Notes: a model not told the origin generated them from the letters alone. Positions 1-7,075 are shown, counted from the stretch's first letter. The stretch: DNA of 8,287 nucleotides from Candidatus Hydrogenedentota bacterium (GCA_013349485.1 DUZM01000262.1:1-8287); one strand, 5' to 3'. Program-made: numbers and translations.

Positions 1-1966
1 AAGACGCGCCGGCCACGGGGGCGTCGCGCTCGCCGCGTCGGAGCGTATGGACGTCGCCCCAGGGCACGATCAAGCTCGGGAACTCGTTTCGCATGGCTCG
101 TGCCACATCGGCCACGGCCTCGAGCGCGAGTTCCTGGATTCCGGGCGCCGCCTCGGACAACTGCGCAACGAGGGCTGCGTCGTTCGGTTCTTTGTCGAAC
201 GTGGGCGCCGCCAGGGAACGGAATGCGTTCCACCATAGATGGAAAAGCGTCATCCCTACGCTGTCCGTGTCTGCTACGTAGTTCCATTGGTCAAGGAGGT
301 CCAACGCCTCGGGCACGTCCGGATGACTGTCGAGGACGAGTTCCGGATAGGCGTCGGCTGTTTCAAGCAATCTCGGGACCGCGTCCACGGCGGCGGGTAC
401 GACAACGTCGTATAGCATGGATTGCATTTCATGGGATGAGCGGGCGCCGGTGCGCAGGAGGCTTCGGACGCGTTGGGCGCGAAGACTGTCGCGGTCTTGA
501 AAGATCCATTCGGGCCAGTCTTCGGGGCGGCACTCGAGGTCGTCCGAGACGTTCCATGGCAGCGTTTCGCAAGCCTGCACATAGCCGGCCGGGGGGTTGA
601 GGATGGTCGGCAGCGCGGAAGCGGGGATGGGGTCGCCCCAGGTGAGCCGGAGGTCTTCGCCGGGCAGCGGCTGGGTCCAATCGTAGTACGAGATAGGCTC
701 GGGATCCGCCTCACCGCGGACGGTTGCGCCAGGCAAAGGAACCATTCGCTTTGCGCCTAGTTTGGCATTGTAGCGATACAAGATATTGCCGTCGCGGTCT
801 GCGTACACGATGTGGAAACACGGGAGTTGATGACGTTCGAGCGCCTCGATGAACTGATCGAGATCTTGTGCGCCGGCCATCTCCACAAGCTGGGAGAGCC
901 CGCCGAAATCGCGGTAGCCGCCGATCAAATAGGAGCAGAACCGGCCGCCTTGCTGCCCGATGACGGGGCCGCGGGGTGTTTGACAGTAGCGGACTTCACG
1001 TTCGTCGAAACCGGAAGGGGTCTTGACGAAGTAGGTCCTGGTTTCCGTCATGGCTTCGGTGAACCAGGCCAGTTCGCTCATTTCCTGCCGGCTAAGGTCC
1101 CCGAGTCTCCGAGGGTCGGGCAGTTGGATTTGGGGTTCGAGGTACATGTCGGCAAAATCCGGTTTGTTGGGAGCGAGCGCCCACCCCAACGCATCGTTGT
1201 GCCCCTGCAGAATGACCGGCAGCCCGAACAAGGTGGCCCCGGCCACGTTCATGTCCGCCGTTACGAGATGGGCTTCGTACCACCGAAACGGCCCGTCGTG
1301 CGCTTGATGCGGGTTGATGACTAAGATGGCTTCGCCGGTCTGGGAACGGGGCGGCCCGATGGCCCAGGCGTTGGCCGACGGGGTCAACGGATGCCGCCGG
1401 TACGCGCCGGGGAGGTCAAACGGTGCCAGGCTCGTGAGGTAGCAATGCCATAGCGCCAGGACATCCGCGGGATGGACGCCGTCGGCCCATTCAGGGACGC
1501 GTTTGGGATGGCGGACGAGCCAACTGTTTACGCCTTCGGCGAAACCTTCACACAAGTCGCGCGTCAACAGGTCGGCGTTGGCGAGCGCCTCGGCAGCGAG
1601 TTCGCCGTGGCCCATCATCAGCGAGAACGCGTCCGAGTCCGCATAGGTCTCACCGAAGACGGCGGCGGCCCTGCCCGTGGCAATCCAGTACGCCGATAGC
1701 ATTGCCTCAAGATGATCGTCTGCTTGCGCATAGCCGAAGGCGAACGCCAAGGCGCGGAAATTATCCGCGTAGACGTGCGGCGTCCCCCATGCGTCGCGGT
1801 AAATTGTCGCTTCCCGCCACACATAGGCCGGATCGCCGACGCCTTGCGGTTCGGGGGAAACGAACGCAGGGTCATCCGCGTATTGCGCCTCGGCCAAGAG
1901 GCTAACGAAACACAAGATGAACTGCGCCCCGAGGCGTGTTCCTGTTTCCGTGCGGCTCACGCACAC
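1..1966 (-). CDS. Secreted S45-family (PvdQ/aculeacin-type) acylase homologue, C-terminus beyond window, catalytic residues altered
   Basis: Minus-strand frame open from a stop at 2003-2005 to base 2; 655 residues are visible and PvdQ (about 760) suggests roughly 100 are missing. GTG at 1966 or 1960 is the likely start: a purine-rich GGGAGAAGGGG lies just upstream and a signal peptide follows (hydrophobic FILCFVSLLAEA, probable cleavage after AEA, residue 27). The alpha-chain region has YRDAWGTPHVYADN and FAFGYAQADDHLEAM, as in the family. The beta-chain region starts near residue 198 with ANAWAIGPPRSQTGE and NPHQ, then GATLFGLPVILQGHNDALGW, VYADRDGNILYRYN and, near the window edge, PWGDVHTLRRGER, matching WGD-x5-RGQE of PvdQ. 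This family hydrolyses amide-linked acyl chains (acyl-homoserine lactones, penicillins, echinocandins) in the periplasm after self-cleavage at a Ser. Here that Ser position is Ala198 (Ser197 precedes it), the catalytic Asn is Glu467, and the oxyanion HTVN motif is LAPN. The family is clear; enzymatic activity is doubtful. Confidence 0.88.
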   Translation of the reverse strand, partial: MCVSRTETGTRLGAQFILCFVSLLAEAQYADDPAFVSPEPQGVGDPAYVWREATIYRDAWGTPHVYADNFRALAFAFGYAQADDHLEAMLSAYWIATGRAAAVFGETYADSDAFSLMMGHGELAAEALANADLLTRDLCEGFAEGVNSWLVRHPKRVPEWADGVHPADVLALWHCYLTSLAPFDLPGAYRRHPLTPSANAWAIGPPRSQTGEAILVINPHQAHDGPFRWYEAHLVTADMNVAGATLFGLPVILQGHNDALGWALAPNKPDFADMYLEPQIQLPDPRRLGDLSRQEMSELAWFTEAMTETRTYFVKTPSGFDEREVRYCQTPRGPVIGQQGGRFCSYLIGGYRDFGGLSQLVEMAGAQDLDQFIEALERHQLPCFHIVYADRDGNILYRYNAKLGAKRMVPLPGATVRGEADPEPISYYDWTQPLPGEDLRLTWGDPIPASALPTILNPPAGYVQACETLPWNVSDDLECRPEDWPEWIFQDRDSLRAQRVRSLLRTGARSSHEMQSMLYDVVVPAAVDAVPRLLETADAYPELVLDSHPDVPEALDLLDQWNYVADTDSVGMTLFHLWWNAFRSLAAPTFDKEPNDAALVAQLSEAAPGIQELALEAVADVARAMRNEFPSLIVPWGDVHTLRRGERDAPVAGAS

Positions 1967-2128
1967 AAACCCCTTCTCCCTTACCGAGCGTTTTCCTGTC
2001 CGCTACGGCCGGGGCCGGGCCGTTGCGGCTCACCCGCAGCACGTTTGGTCGTTGGCGGCCGGATCGAAGGCGCAGCGGCAAGCGTCGGCGCACGGCCGCG
2101 CATCTGCGGATACGTGTTTTCATGGCTA
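1967..2128 (-). other. Intergenic spacer with GC-rich hairpin before the acylase homologue
   Basis: A 162-base gap between the beta-sandwich protein gene and the acylase homologue. It holds a perfect 6-bp stem ACGGCC/GGCCGT at 2005-2010 and 2018-2023 with a 7-base loop. No T-run follows on either strand, so it is not a convincing intrinsic terminator; it could attenuate or separate the two minus-strand messages. I found no clear -35/-10 pair for the acylase homologue, so read-through from the gene upstream is plausible. A 76-codon frame starts at 2132 and overlaps the upstream stop codon (ATGA), but it runs into the acylase gene and its Arg-rich product resembles nothing I know. Confidence 0.3.
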
Positions 2129-2710
2129 TCATTGCTGCCGCAGCAGGTTGGTGGCACCCTCGTCCGGTTTAGGTGCGTCGCCCACATACTTGATTGCGCG
2201 GAGGCGCAGGCCGGGAGTTTCGACGCCTTCGAGCACGGTGAAGATAATTCTGCCGCGGGAGGAATAGGTTTTGTCGTCGATACGGATGCTGTATTCGCCT
2301 TTGGAAAGGCCTTGAATCATGAACCGGCCCTGGGCGTCGGTTGTCTCCCGGTAGGTTCTGTTTTTATCGGCCTGGGACTGGACCACGACGTCCACCGGGA
2401 ATAAAGGCTCACCGGTTACGTCGTGTACAACCGTCCCTGAAACGGACCCCGGCGTCGTCTTCGGCGTCTCGGGGTCTTCGGGCGTTGGCGCAACCGGGGC
2501 ATCGTCTGCGGGTTTCCCTATGTCATCTGCCGGCGCGACCATAATCTCGTATGTGTTGGCGTCAATTTGCTGCACTTCGACGCGGCGTGGGGCGGACTCG
2601 CCGGAAGCCGCGTCGTCGGTCGCATCGCGCTCGCCAAGGAGCCGCCAGGCGCCGGCCACGATAACGACGAATAACAGAATCAGCAGATAGAAGCGTACGT
2701 TTTGGCGCAT
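2129..2710 (-). CDS. Membrane-anchored protein with carboxypeptidase-regulatory-like beta-sandwich domain
   Basis: 193 residues with ATG at 2710 preceded by GGGAGAG at a good distance. Residues 7-20 (FYLLILLFVVIVAG) form one hydrophobic segment after a short basic N-terminus, so the protein is either anchored with its bulk outside the cytoplasm or exported. Residues 25-88 are acidic and Pro/Thr-rich (a linker with PTPEDPETPKTTPG). Residues 89-146 match the CarboxypepD_reg-like fold: GSVSGTVVHDVTGEPLFPVDVVV, then TTDAQGRFMIQGLSKGEYSIRID, with the usual 'T-D-x-x-G-x-F-x-I-x-G-L-x-x-G-x-Y' signature. The fold is a non-catalytic beta-sandwich often used in envelope proteins for binding or as a spacer. 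There is no enzymatic domain, so the role is unknown. The gene lies between the patatin lipoprotein and acylase homologue on the same strand and has its own likely promoter. Confidence 0.8.
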   Translation of the reverse strand: MRQNVRFYLLILLFVVIVAGAWRLLGERDATDDAASGESAPRRVEVQQIDANTYEIMVAPADDIGKPADDAPVAPTPEDPETPKTTPGSVSGTVVHDVTGEPLFPVDVVVQSQADKNRTYRETTDAQGRFMIQGLSKGEYSIRIDDKTYSSRGRIIFTVLEGVETPGLRLRAIKYVGDAPKPDEGATNLLRQQ

Positions 2711-2778
2711 GTGACTCTCCCGTCACGGCATTGGGCCGCCGGATTGAACGCGGATAAGGCGACCAACTGCGGTGATAC

Positions 2779-2808
2779 GTTATAGCAATGGATGTGGCGA
2801 GTAGTCAA
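2779..2808 (-). promoter_or_regulatory. Sigma70-type promoter for the beta-sandwich protein gene
   Basis: On the minus strand TTGACT (2808-2803) and TATAAC (2784-2779) are separated by 18 bases, five of six matches to each consensus hexamer. Transcription would start near 2771 and give a leader of about 60 bases before the ATG at 2710. The remaining 2711-2927 spacer shows a short CCCGG/CCGGG inverted repeat just after the patatin stop codon but no T-run. Confidence 0.6.
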
Positions 2809-2927
2809 TACACGCCGCAGTGATTCCCTTCAAATTGTCGTTTGGGGACATCGCCCAGCCGCAGGCGCGGTCGTGACGGACTGAACTCTCCCAAACGCGG
2901 CCCAAGGCGCCCGGCTCCGGGACGATG

Positions 2928-4628
2928 CTATCCTGACGGTGCGAACCTGGCCGGGGCGCCATCATAAATGGCCGAGGCCCATGCGATGAGCGCGTCTTTT
3001 TCGTGCCAGACGGCGAATTCGGCCGCGACGCGCAACGCGTCCATCTGCCGCTCACTTAGGTCGGTGAGCGTGGTGCCGATGCCGCGCAGGGCTTCAAGCA
3101 ATCGTGAAGGCGTTCCTATGGCCGGGGCTTGGCGGCAGAGCTTGCGGAGGTAGTCGGCTTCGGGTGAAGGGGGAAACGGGGACGGCCCCGGCTCGCTATG
3201 GCCTTCTGAAGGGCGTGAAAACGGGGACAGTCCCGGCTCGCTTTGCTCGCTTGGGACCGTCCCCGTCAGGTATCGTGTCCATGCCGTAAGCCGGAACCGC
3301 GCGTGTGCGTAAACGCCGTCGGCAACGTTCTTGTCGAAAAGCCGTTCATAGGCGTATTGGCCGGTTTGCCACGACGCGCGCATTACGGCGTAGACTTCGC
3401 TTGACCAGCCTTTGCCGAGCAGGTTTGCCCCCTTCTCCGGTTGACGTATATCCAGGTAGCCCGCGTCGAGCGCGATCAAGAGCGGCCGTGATTCCCAGCC
3501 GCCGCGGGAAGCCACGGCGTCGAAGATGCGGTCTATCGGCGCGATGGCCCGGTTGTCGACGAGGCCGCCGTCTTTCAGTTCGTAAACGCCGCCGTATCCG
3601 GGTTGATGCCGCGCGCGCTCGAGGCGTTCGCGGGCCGCTCCCTCGAGCCCTTCAAACACCCATGCCTGGTCTGCACGCACGGCCATCAGGCCGGATCGCA
3701 TATAGCCGGGGAACGACGAACTGTTGTATGCCGCCTGGCCGAGCGCGTAGGTCATGGGGTCGGCATGAAAACTCTCGAAGGTCTGTACGCCTATGCCCCA
3801 AGTCGTGTGGGGATAGGTGTCGATGCAGTACCGATACGGCAGCCGGGTGTGGATAAACGGCACGGCCGGGTCATTCACGACGGTCGCGCCGACCAACAAA
3901 ACGGGGGTCTGCGGCAAATCGCCAAACGTCAGTCCGCTTGCGGGGCAATGCGCGTTGCCGTCGAAAAAGGCCGCGGCCATGGCCCCGGTTACGGCAGGGC
4001 CTACGTTCGGCCCGAGCACGACGTCGCGCAGGATGCGATCCGGGCGCATGAGTTCGTGCCTCATAACCCGGCCAGTCAGGTTCGCGTTGAAACAGTCGGG
4101 CCAATGCGCGAAGCGGACCGTTTCCGGACACGTCTCCGTGCGATTCAGCGCAAAGGCCGCAGCCGGTATGGCGCCAGTCGACGCCCCCGACACGTAGTCT
4201 ACCTCGTCCAGCACGGCGATGCGGCGGGCGCCGTCCGGCGTCTCGACGACGATGTGGCCCAGTTCTCGAATCGCGTTGACGCACATGGCCTCGAACACGG
4301 TGCCGCGCGTGCCGCCCCCGGAAAACGCGAGCCCGACGACGTATTCACCCTCGAAGGTTCCTGGGGCAGGCGTATCCACGTAGACGTGGTAGGGTGTTGG
4401 GAACGCGCGGGCCGCATCGTCCGTCATCCCCGCCCATTTATCGAGCGCCTGTTGGACGGCCGGGTCCTCGCGTGTCGGCAACGGCGCGTTATGAGGCCGC
4501 TCGACCCGAATCGACGGAACCTTGTAATCGACATAGCGGAATACGGCACATCCGCTCGACACAACGGCGCAACACAAGGCCACCAGCATTGCGGTGGCCG
4601 TCCCCCAGAATTTACGTGAGTGGCTCAT
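2928..4628 (-). CDS. Patatin-like phospholipase lipoprotein
   Basis: 566 residues; ATG at 4628 is followed directly by a lipoprotein-type signal (basic N-terminus, hydrophobic 10-23, SSGC with Cys27; Ser at -3 is less usual than Leu). Patatin motifs occur in order: the oxyanion-hole GGGTRG (104-109), the nucleophile elbow GASTG (Ser150), and the Asp-containing DGGLVDNRA (Asp353), giving the Ser/Asp dyad. The family cleaves acyl esters of phospholipids or other lipids; the lipid anchor suggests action at the inner face of the outer membrane or in the periplasm. Residues 391-450 and 491-560 are probably helical and have no motif I recognise. Between them, residues 457-488 form a Pro/Ser/Glu/Gly-rich stretch containing two near-copies of SEPG(L/P)SPF, encoded by a repeat element, so it looks like an inserted linker. 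The ribosome-binding site is weak (GGGAT near the ATG). The small ribbon-helix-helix gene lies 103 bases upstream on the same strand. Confidence 0.92.
   Translation of the reverse strand: MSHSRKFWGTATAMLVALCCAVVSSGCAVFRYVDYKVPSIRVERPHNAPLPTREDPAVQQALDKWAGMTDDAARAFPTPYHVYVDTPAPGTFEGEYVVGLAFSGGGTRGTVFEAMCVNAIRELGHIVVETPDGARRIAVLDEVDYVSGASTGAIPAAAFALNRTETCPETVRFAHWPDCFNANLTGRVMRHELMRPDRILRDVVLGPNVGPAVTGAMAAAFFDGNAHCPASGLTFGDLPQTPVLLVGATVVNDPAVPFIHTRLPYRYCIDTYPHTTWGIGVQTFESFHADPMTYALGQAAYNSSSFPGYMRSGLMAVRADQAWVFEGLEGAARERLERARHQPGYGGVYELKDGGLVDNRAIAPIDRIFDAVASRGGWESRPLLIALDAGYLDIRQPEKGANLLGKGWSSEVYAVMRASWQTGQYAYERLFDKNVADGVYAHARFRLTAWTRYLTGTVPSEQSEPGLSPFSRPSEGHSEPGPSPFPPSPEADYLRKLCRQAPAIGTPSRLLEALRGIGTTLTDLSERQMDALRVAAEFAVWHEKDALIAWASAIYDGAPARFAPSG
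3174..3266. repeat. REP-like palindromic repeat element inside the patatin gene
   Basis: Two 24-base direct copies, 3174-3197 and 3219-3242, begin AAACGGGGAC and end CCCGGCTCGCT; they match at 22 of 24 bases and lie exactly 45 bases apart. A third copy of the core is inverted at 3253-3266 (GGGACCGTCCCCGT) and can pair with ACGGGGACAGTCCC at 3221-3234 across an 18-base loop. The core GGGGAC(A/G)GTCCC is itself nearly palindromic, as in repetitive extragenic palindromes. All spacings keep the patatin reading frame open. This is read directly from the sequence; calling it a mobile repeat is inference. Confidence 0.7.
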
Positions 4629-4731
4629 GTATCCCGGCCTGTTTCAAAAGGTCTGAGTAAGGTTTCAGGGGCCGTCCCAAGCCTTGCCGAAGCTGGACAT
4701 AAGGCAACATCCGGGTTCGGGTCCGAGACGA

Positions 4732-4983
4732 TCACGGCCGCCGCGCATCCACGGCGGTTTTGGTCGTTTCCGCCGTGAACCGCCAGCCCTCGACGCGTCG
4801 TCGAAGGGTGCGGGCTTTGCCGAAAGTCGCCGTTGCGTCCGGCCTTGCACGCAGTTCGACCTCGAGTGCGGCTTCAAGAATACTCCGAATCTCGCCCCTG
4901 AGACTGCGATAGTGGGCGGCCGCACGCGCTTTGCGTCTCAGATCGACCCTGTCCGGCGCCCGTTTCAGCGTCTGGTTTTTCAT
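4732..4983 (-). CDS. Small ribbon-helix-helix protein, FitA/VapB antitoxin-like
   Basis: 83 residues from ATG at 4983 (MKNQTLKRAPDRVDLRRKA...); an in-frame TTG at 4992 is an alternative start. GGAG lies three bases before the ATG and another GGAG further up. Residues 2-42 resemble FitA/VapB-type ribbon-helix-helix antitoxins: a short strand (NQTLKRA), helix 1 ending RAAAHYRS, then helix 2 LRGEIRSILEAALE, with the typical 'R-S-x-x-x-E-I-R-x-I-L-x-x-A-L' pattern. Such proteins bind DNA as dimers through the strand and usually repress their own promoter and neutralise a PIN toxin. No PIN gene follows; the next gene on this strand is the patatin lipoprotein. The C-terminal half (VELRARPDATATFG onward) is Arg/Thr-rich and not family-like, so the gene may be decayed, frameshifted downstream, or an orphan regulator. 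An overlapping 86-codon frame (4925-4665) shows no family resemblance. Confidence 0.45.
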   Translation of the reverse strand: MKNQTLKRAPDRVDLRRKARAAAHYRSLRGEIRSILEAALEVELRARPDATATFGKARTLRRRVEGWRFTAETTKTAVDARRP

Positions 4984-5290
4984 ACGCTCCAAGACTCCAC
5001 TTCGACACGCGTTCCGACGCCAAATGGTACCATATATGGAAATGCGGGCGGAATGGGGTCACACACGGGGGCTGTTGCCGACTGGTTTGTTTCCATGCCT
5101 ACATGCGGTGGAATACCGTCGCTCGATGCTGCCGCCAAGCGGCGCGGGCCAGCCAACGGCCCAATATGCTTTCGGCACAATCGCCTACATACAATATATT
5201 GTGTACATCCGGCAAGAAATGGTACAATATGTCGATTGCGTGGGATCAAGGCAGCTTGTGTCAGCGCAGTCACGTCGAGAAGGAGCACGT
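4984..5290. promoter_or_regulatory. Divergent regulatory region with palindromes
   Basis: About 300 bases between the small ribbon-helix-helix gene (leftward) and the amidase (rightward), with no convincing gene. It contains two overlapping perfect 10-base palindromes, ATGGTACCAT (5024-5033) and CCATATATGG (5030-5039), and a perfect 12-base palindrome ACAATATATTGT (5191-5202). AAATGGTAC occurs twice, at 5022-5030 and 5217-5225, each followed by an ATAT-rich sequence. The 5160-5240 part is markedly AT-rich compared with the rest. The layout suggests operator sites, possibly for the adjacent DNA-binding protein. Confidence 0.45.
5199..5228 (+). promoter_or_regulatory. Probable promoter of the LysM-amidase gene
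   Basis: TTGTGT (5199-5204) and TACAAT (5223-5228), spacing 18, in an AT-rich patch. The -35 hexamer overlaps the right end of the ACAATATATTGT palindrome and the -10 overlaps the second AAATGGTAC copy, so a protein bound there would block it. Start of transcription is expected near 5235, about 55 bases before the ATG. Confidence 0.45.
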
Positions 5291-7075
5291 ATGCATATAG
5301 GCGGCAGGCACAGGTATTCATTCGGGGAAACGGGCGCGCGACGCGCGCAATTCCAACGCCGTTCGCTGCTGCTCACCGTCGCAATCGTGCTTTTCGGCAC
5401 CAGTGCGAGTCACTCGGTGGTACTGCGCAAGCCGCTGGAAGCAAACGTGTACGCGTTGAACCGGGGGGGGACGGACCTTCGGCTGGAGTACAAACTGCCT
5501 GCGGGCGCGTCAGCAGAAACCTTTCTGAGGAAGTATCTATCTCGTCCGGAGGAATGGCGGAAGTACGTCGGCGGGACTGCGCCGGTGGCGATCCCTTTTG
5601 ACAGGCTCAAACCGGAAGTGCAACGTACATTGCTGTTGACGATCTTCGAGGAGGACTACGTAACGGAGAAGGGTTGGTGGCACACGGGGGGGGGCGGTCC
5701 CGAGGAAGGCACAGAGACCGTTTCGCGTCTGTGCCGATGGCTCACGGGTTCGGAGGCCAATGCCGCTGCGGTGATGCGCGCCAACGGGATCGAAAGCATA
5801 CGCATTGAGAAAGGCCAGAAAATTCTAATCCCCGCGAAGTATCTTCGTCCCGTGATGAAATCGGTCACGCGGGTTTCCGATCCCGAAGTGGAGGGAAAAG
5901 GCGAAGAGGGACCCATCGATCTCGAGTCCGCGCGGAGGGCGCTTTCCTACGGCAAAGACGAGGAAGGCGAATACGCCGCGTACCGGATGCAGCAGGGCGA
6001 CGCACTGTACACGTCCGTCGTGGTTCGGTTCACTGATTTTCGCGACAATGCCTCCATACAGAACGCCTGCAAGCGTATTCAGCGACGCAGTCATATCAGG
6101 GATGTGCGCGCCATCCGACCCGGGACCCAGGTGCTTATTCCCCTCGAGCTGCTATCGGATCGATTCAAGCCGGAGGGCAGCATCGATCGGCGCCGCTACG
6201 AGGCGGCTATCGAGGAGGCGGACCGCCTCCGAGGAAAGGTTAAAAGCAAAGACCTGCGCGGGGTAGTCGTTGTCCTCGACCCCGGACATGGGGGCAGAGA
6301 CCACGGGGCCGAGAACCATTCCCTTTATGAAGACGAACTGAACTACGACGTGGCGTGTCGCGTCAAACGGCTTCTTGAGACGGAAACAGAGGCAAAAGTG
6401 TACATGACGCTCGTAGATACAATACATGGTTTCACGCCATCGGATCGCAGTCGTTTTGTGCCCGAGACCCACGAAGAATTGCTGACTACGCCGCGATACG
6501 ATAATGGCTACTGGCGCGTATCCGCTAATCTTCGGGCCTATTTGGCTAATGATGTTTTCGAAAAGGAAACCAAAAACGGCACCGATCACGACAAAGTAGT
6601 CTTCACCAGTTTTCATTGCGATGCATTGTTTAACGAGTCGATGCGCGGCGCTATGATCTACATTCCAAGCGCCAAGCATCGCAAGGATGTGGAGTCGCCT
6701 CATCGGAAACTCAGCACATACAATCGCTACAAGGAGTCCGCCAAAGGCAAGCGCAATGTCACAACAACCGCTTCAGAACGCAAGCGCGACGAGGCCCTGT
6801 CACGGAACTTCGCTGCAACTTTGATGGACACTTTGGGAGAACACCGCATCAAACGCCATGACAAAAGCGCCAATATCCGTTCCGTAATCCGTCGGGACGG
6901 CGGGGCGGTGTATGTCCCCGCCGTGTTGCGCATGAACAAGATCCCGACCAAGGTGTTGGTCGAGGCGGCGAATATGACCAACGCCACGGATCGCAGCCGC
7001 CTCGCCGACCCGTGGTGGCGCGAGCAGTTTGCCAAGGCTTACGTAAGCGCCCTGAAAACCTACTTTGGCTCGTAA
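5291..7075 (+). CDS. N-acetylmuramoyl-L-alanine amidase (Amidase_3) with LysM-like repeats and Tat-like signal
   Basis: 594 residues. ATG at 5291 is preferred over upstream in-frame codons because AAGGAG lies five bases before it and an export signal follows: a long polar N-region, then QRRSLLLTVAIVLFGTSASHS (RR at 23-24), which resembles a twin-arginine signal. Residues 141-181 (SRLCRWLTGSEANAAAVMRA, ending GQKILIP) and 229-284 (YRMQQGDALY ... GTQVLIP) look like LysM modules that bind peptidoglycan glycan. Residues 324-591 are the zinc amidase domain, which cuts the bond between muramic acid and L-Ala: VVVLDPGHGGRDHGA (His333), EDELNYDVA (Glu347), TSFHCDALFNES (His442) and KVLVEAANMTNATDRSRL (catalytic Glu558). 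The gap between Glu347 and His442, and the segment 460-540, are longer than in minimal amidases and may hold an active-site cover, as known for AmiC. Two poly-G runs lie in the coding sequence. Likely role: cell separation or wall turnover. Confidence 0.93.
   Translation: MHIGGRHRYSFGETGARRAQFQRRSLLLTVAIVLFGTSASHSVVLRKPLEANVYALNRGGTDLRLEYKLPAGASAETFLRKYLSRPEEWRKYVGGTAPVAIPFDRLKPEVQRTLLLTIFEEDYVTEKGWWHTGGGGPEEGTETVSRLCRWLTGSEANAAAVMRANGIESIRIEKGQKILIPAKYLRPVMKSVTRVSDPEVEGKGEEGPIDLESARRALSYGKDEEGEYAAYRMQQGDALYTSVVVRFTDFRDNASIQNACKRIQRRSHIRDVRAIRPGTQVLIPLELLSDRFKPEGSIDRRRYEAAIEEADRLRGKVKSKDLRGVVVVLDPGHGGRDHGAENHSLYEDELNYDVACRVKRLLETETEAKVYMTLVDTIHGFTPSDRSRFVPETHEELLTTPRYDNGYWRVSANLRAYLANDVFEKETKNGTDHDKVVFTSFHCDALFNESMRGAMIYIPSAKHRKDVESPHRKLSTYNRYKESAKGKRNVTTTASERKRDEALSRNFAATLMDTLGEHRIKRHDKSANIRSVIRRDGGAVYVPAVLRMNKIPTKVLVEAANMTNATDRSRLADPWWREQFAKAYVSALKTYFGS
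5463..5470 (+). repeat. Poly-G run (8 G) in the amidase gene
   Basis: Eight consecutive G encode Arg-Gly-Gly at residues 58-60 (NRGGT), soon after the signal peptide. Length change by one base would truncate the amidase early. Confidence 0.6.
5686..5694 (+). repeat. Poly-G run (9 G) in the amidase gene
   Basis: Nine consecutive G encode the start of a Gly4 stretch (HTGGGGPEE, residues 131-139) that separates the N-terminal domain from the first LysM-like module. It is also a likely site for sequencing indels. Confidence 0.6.

Noticed and set aside
274..714. 146-codon minus-strand frame within the acylase homologue
   Set aside because: Different frame from the acylase coding frame, which holds all family motifs; low-complexity shadow.
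1902..2132. 76-codon minus-strand frame overlapping the stop of the beta-sandwich gene by ATGA
   Set aside because: Translational-coupling geometry is suggestive, but the Arg-rich product has no family likeness and ends inside the acylase gene in another frame; too weak to call.
3603..4619. 338-codon plus-strand frame opposite the patatin gene
   Set aside because: Shadow of the GC-rich patatin gene; the product has no recognisable motif, while the minus strand carries all patatin signatures.
4668..4678. GGGGCCGTCCC-like core upstream of the patatin gene as another repeat copy
   Set aside because: Only the short core resembles the repeat within the patatin gene; without the flanking sequence, chance is likely in GC-rich DNA.
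4931..5290. 120-codon in-frame upstream extension of the amidase frame
   Set aside because: No ribosome-binding site or signal at its ATG; it overlaps the small minus-strand gene and the palindromic promoter region. The ATG at 5291 has AAGGAG and is followed by an export signal.
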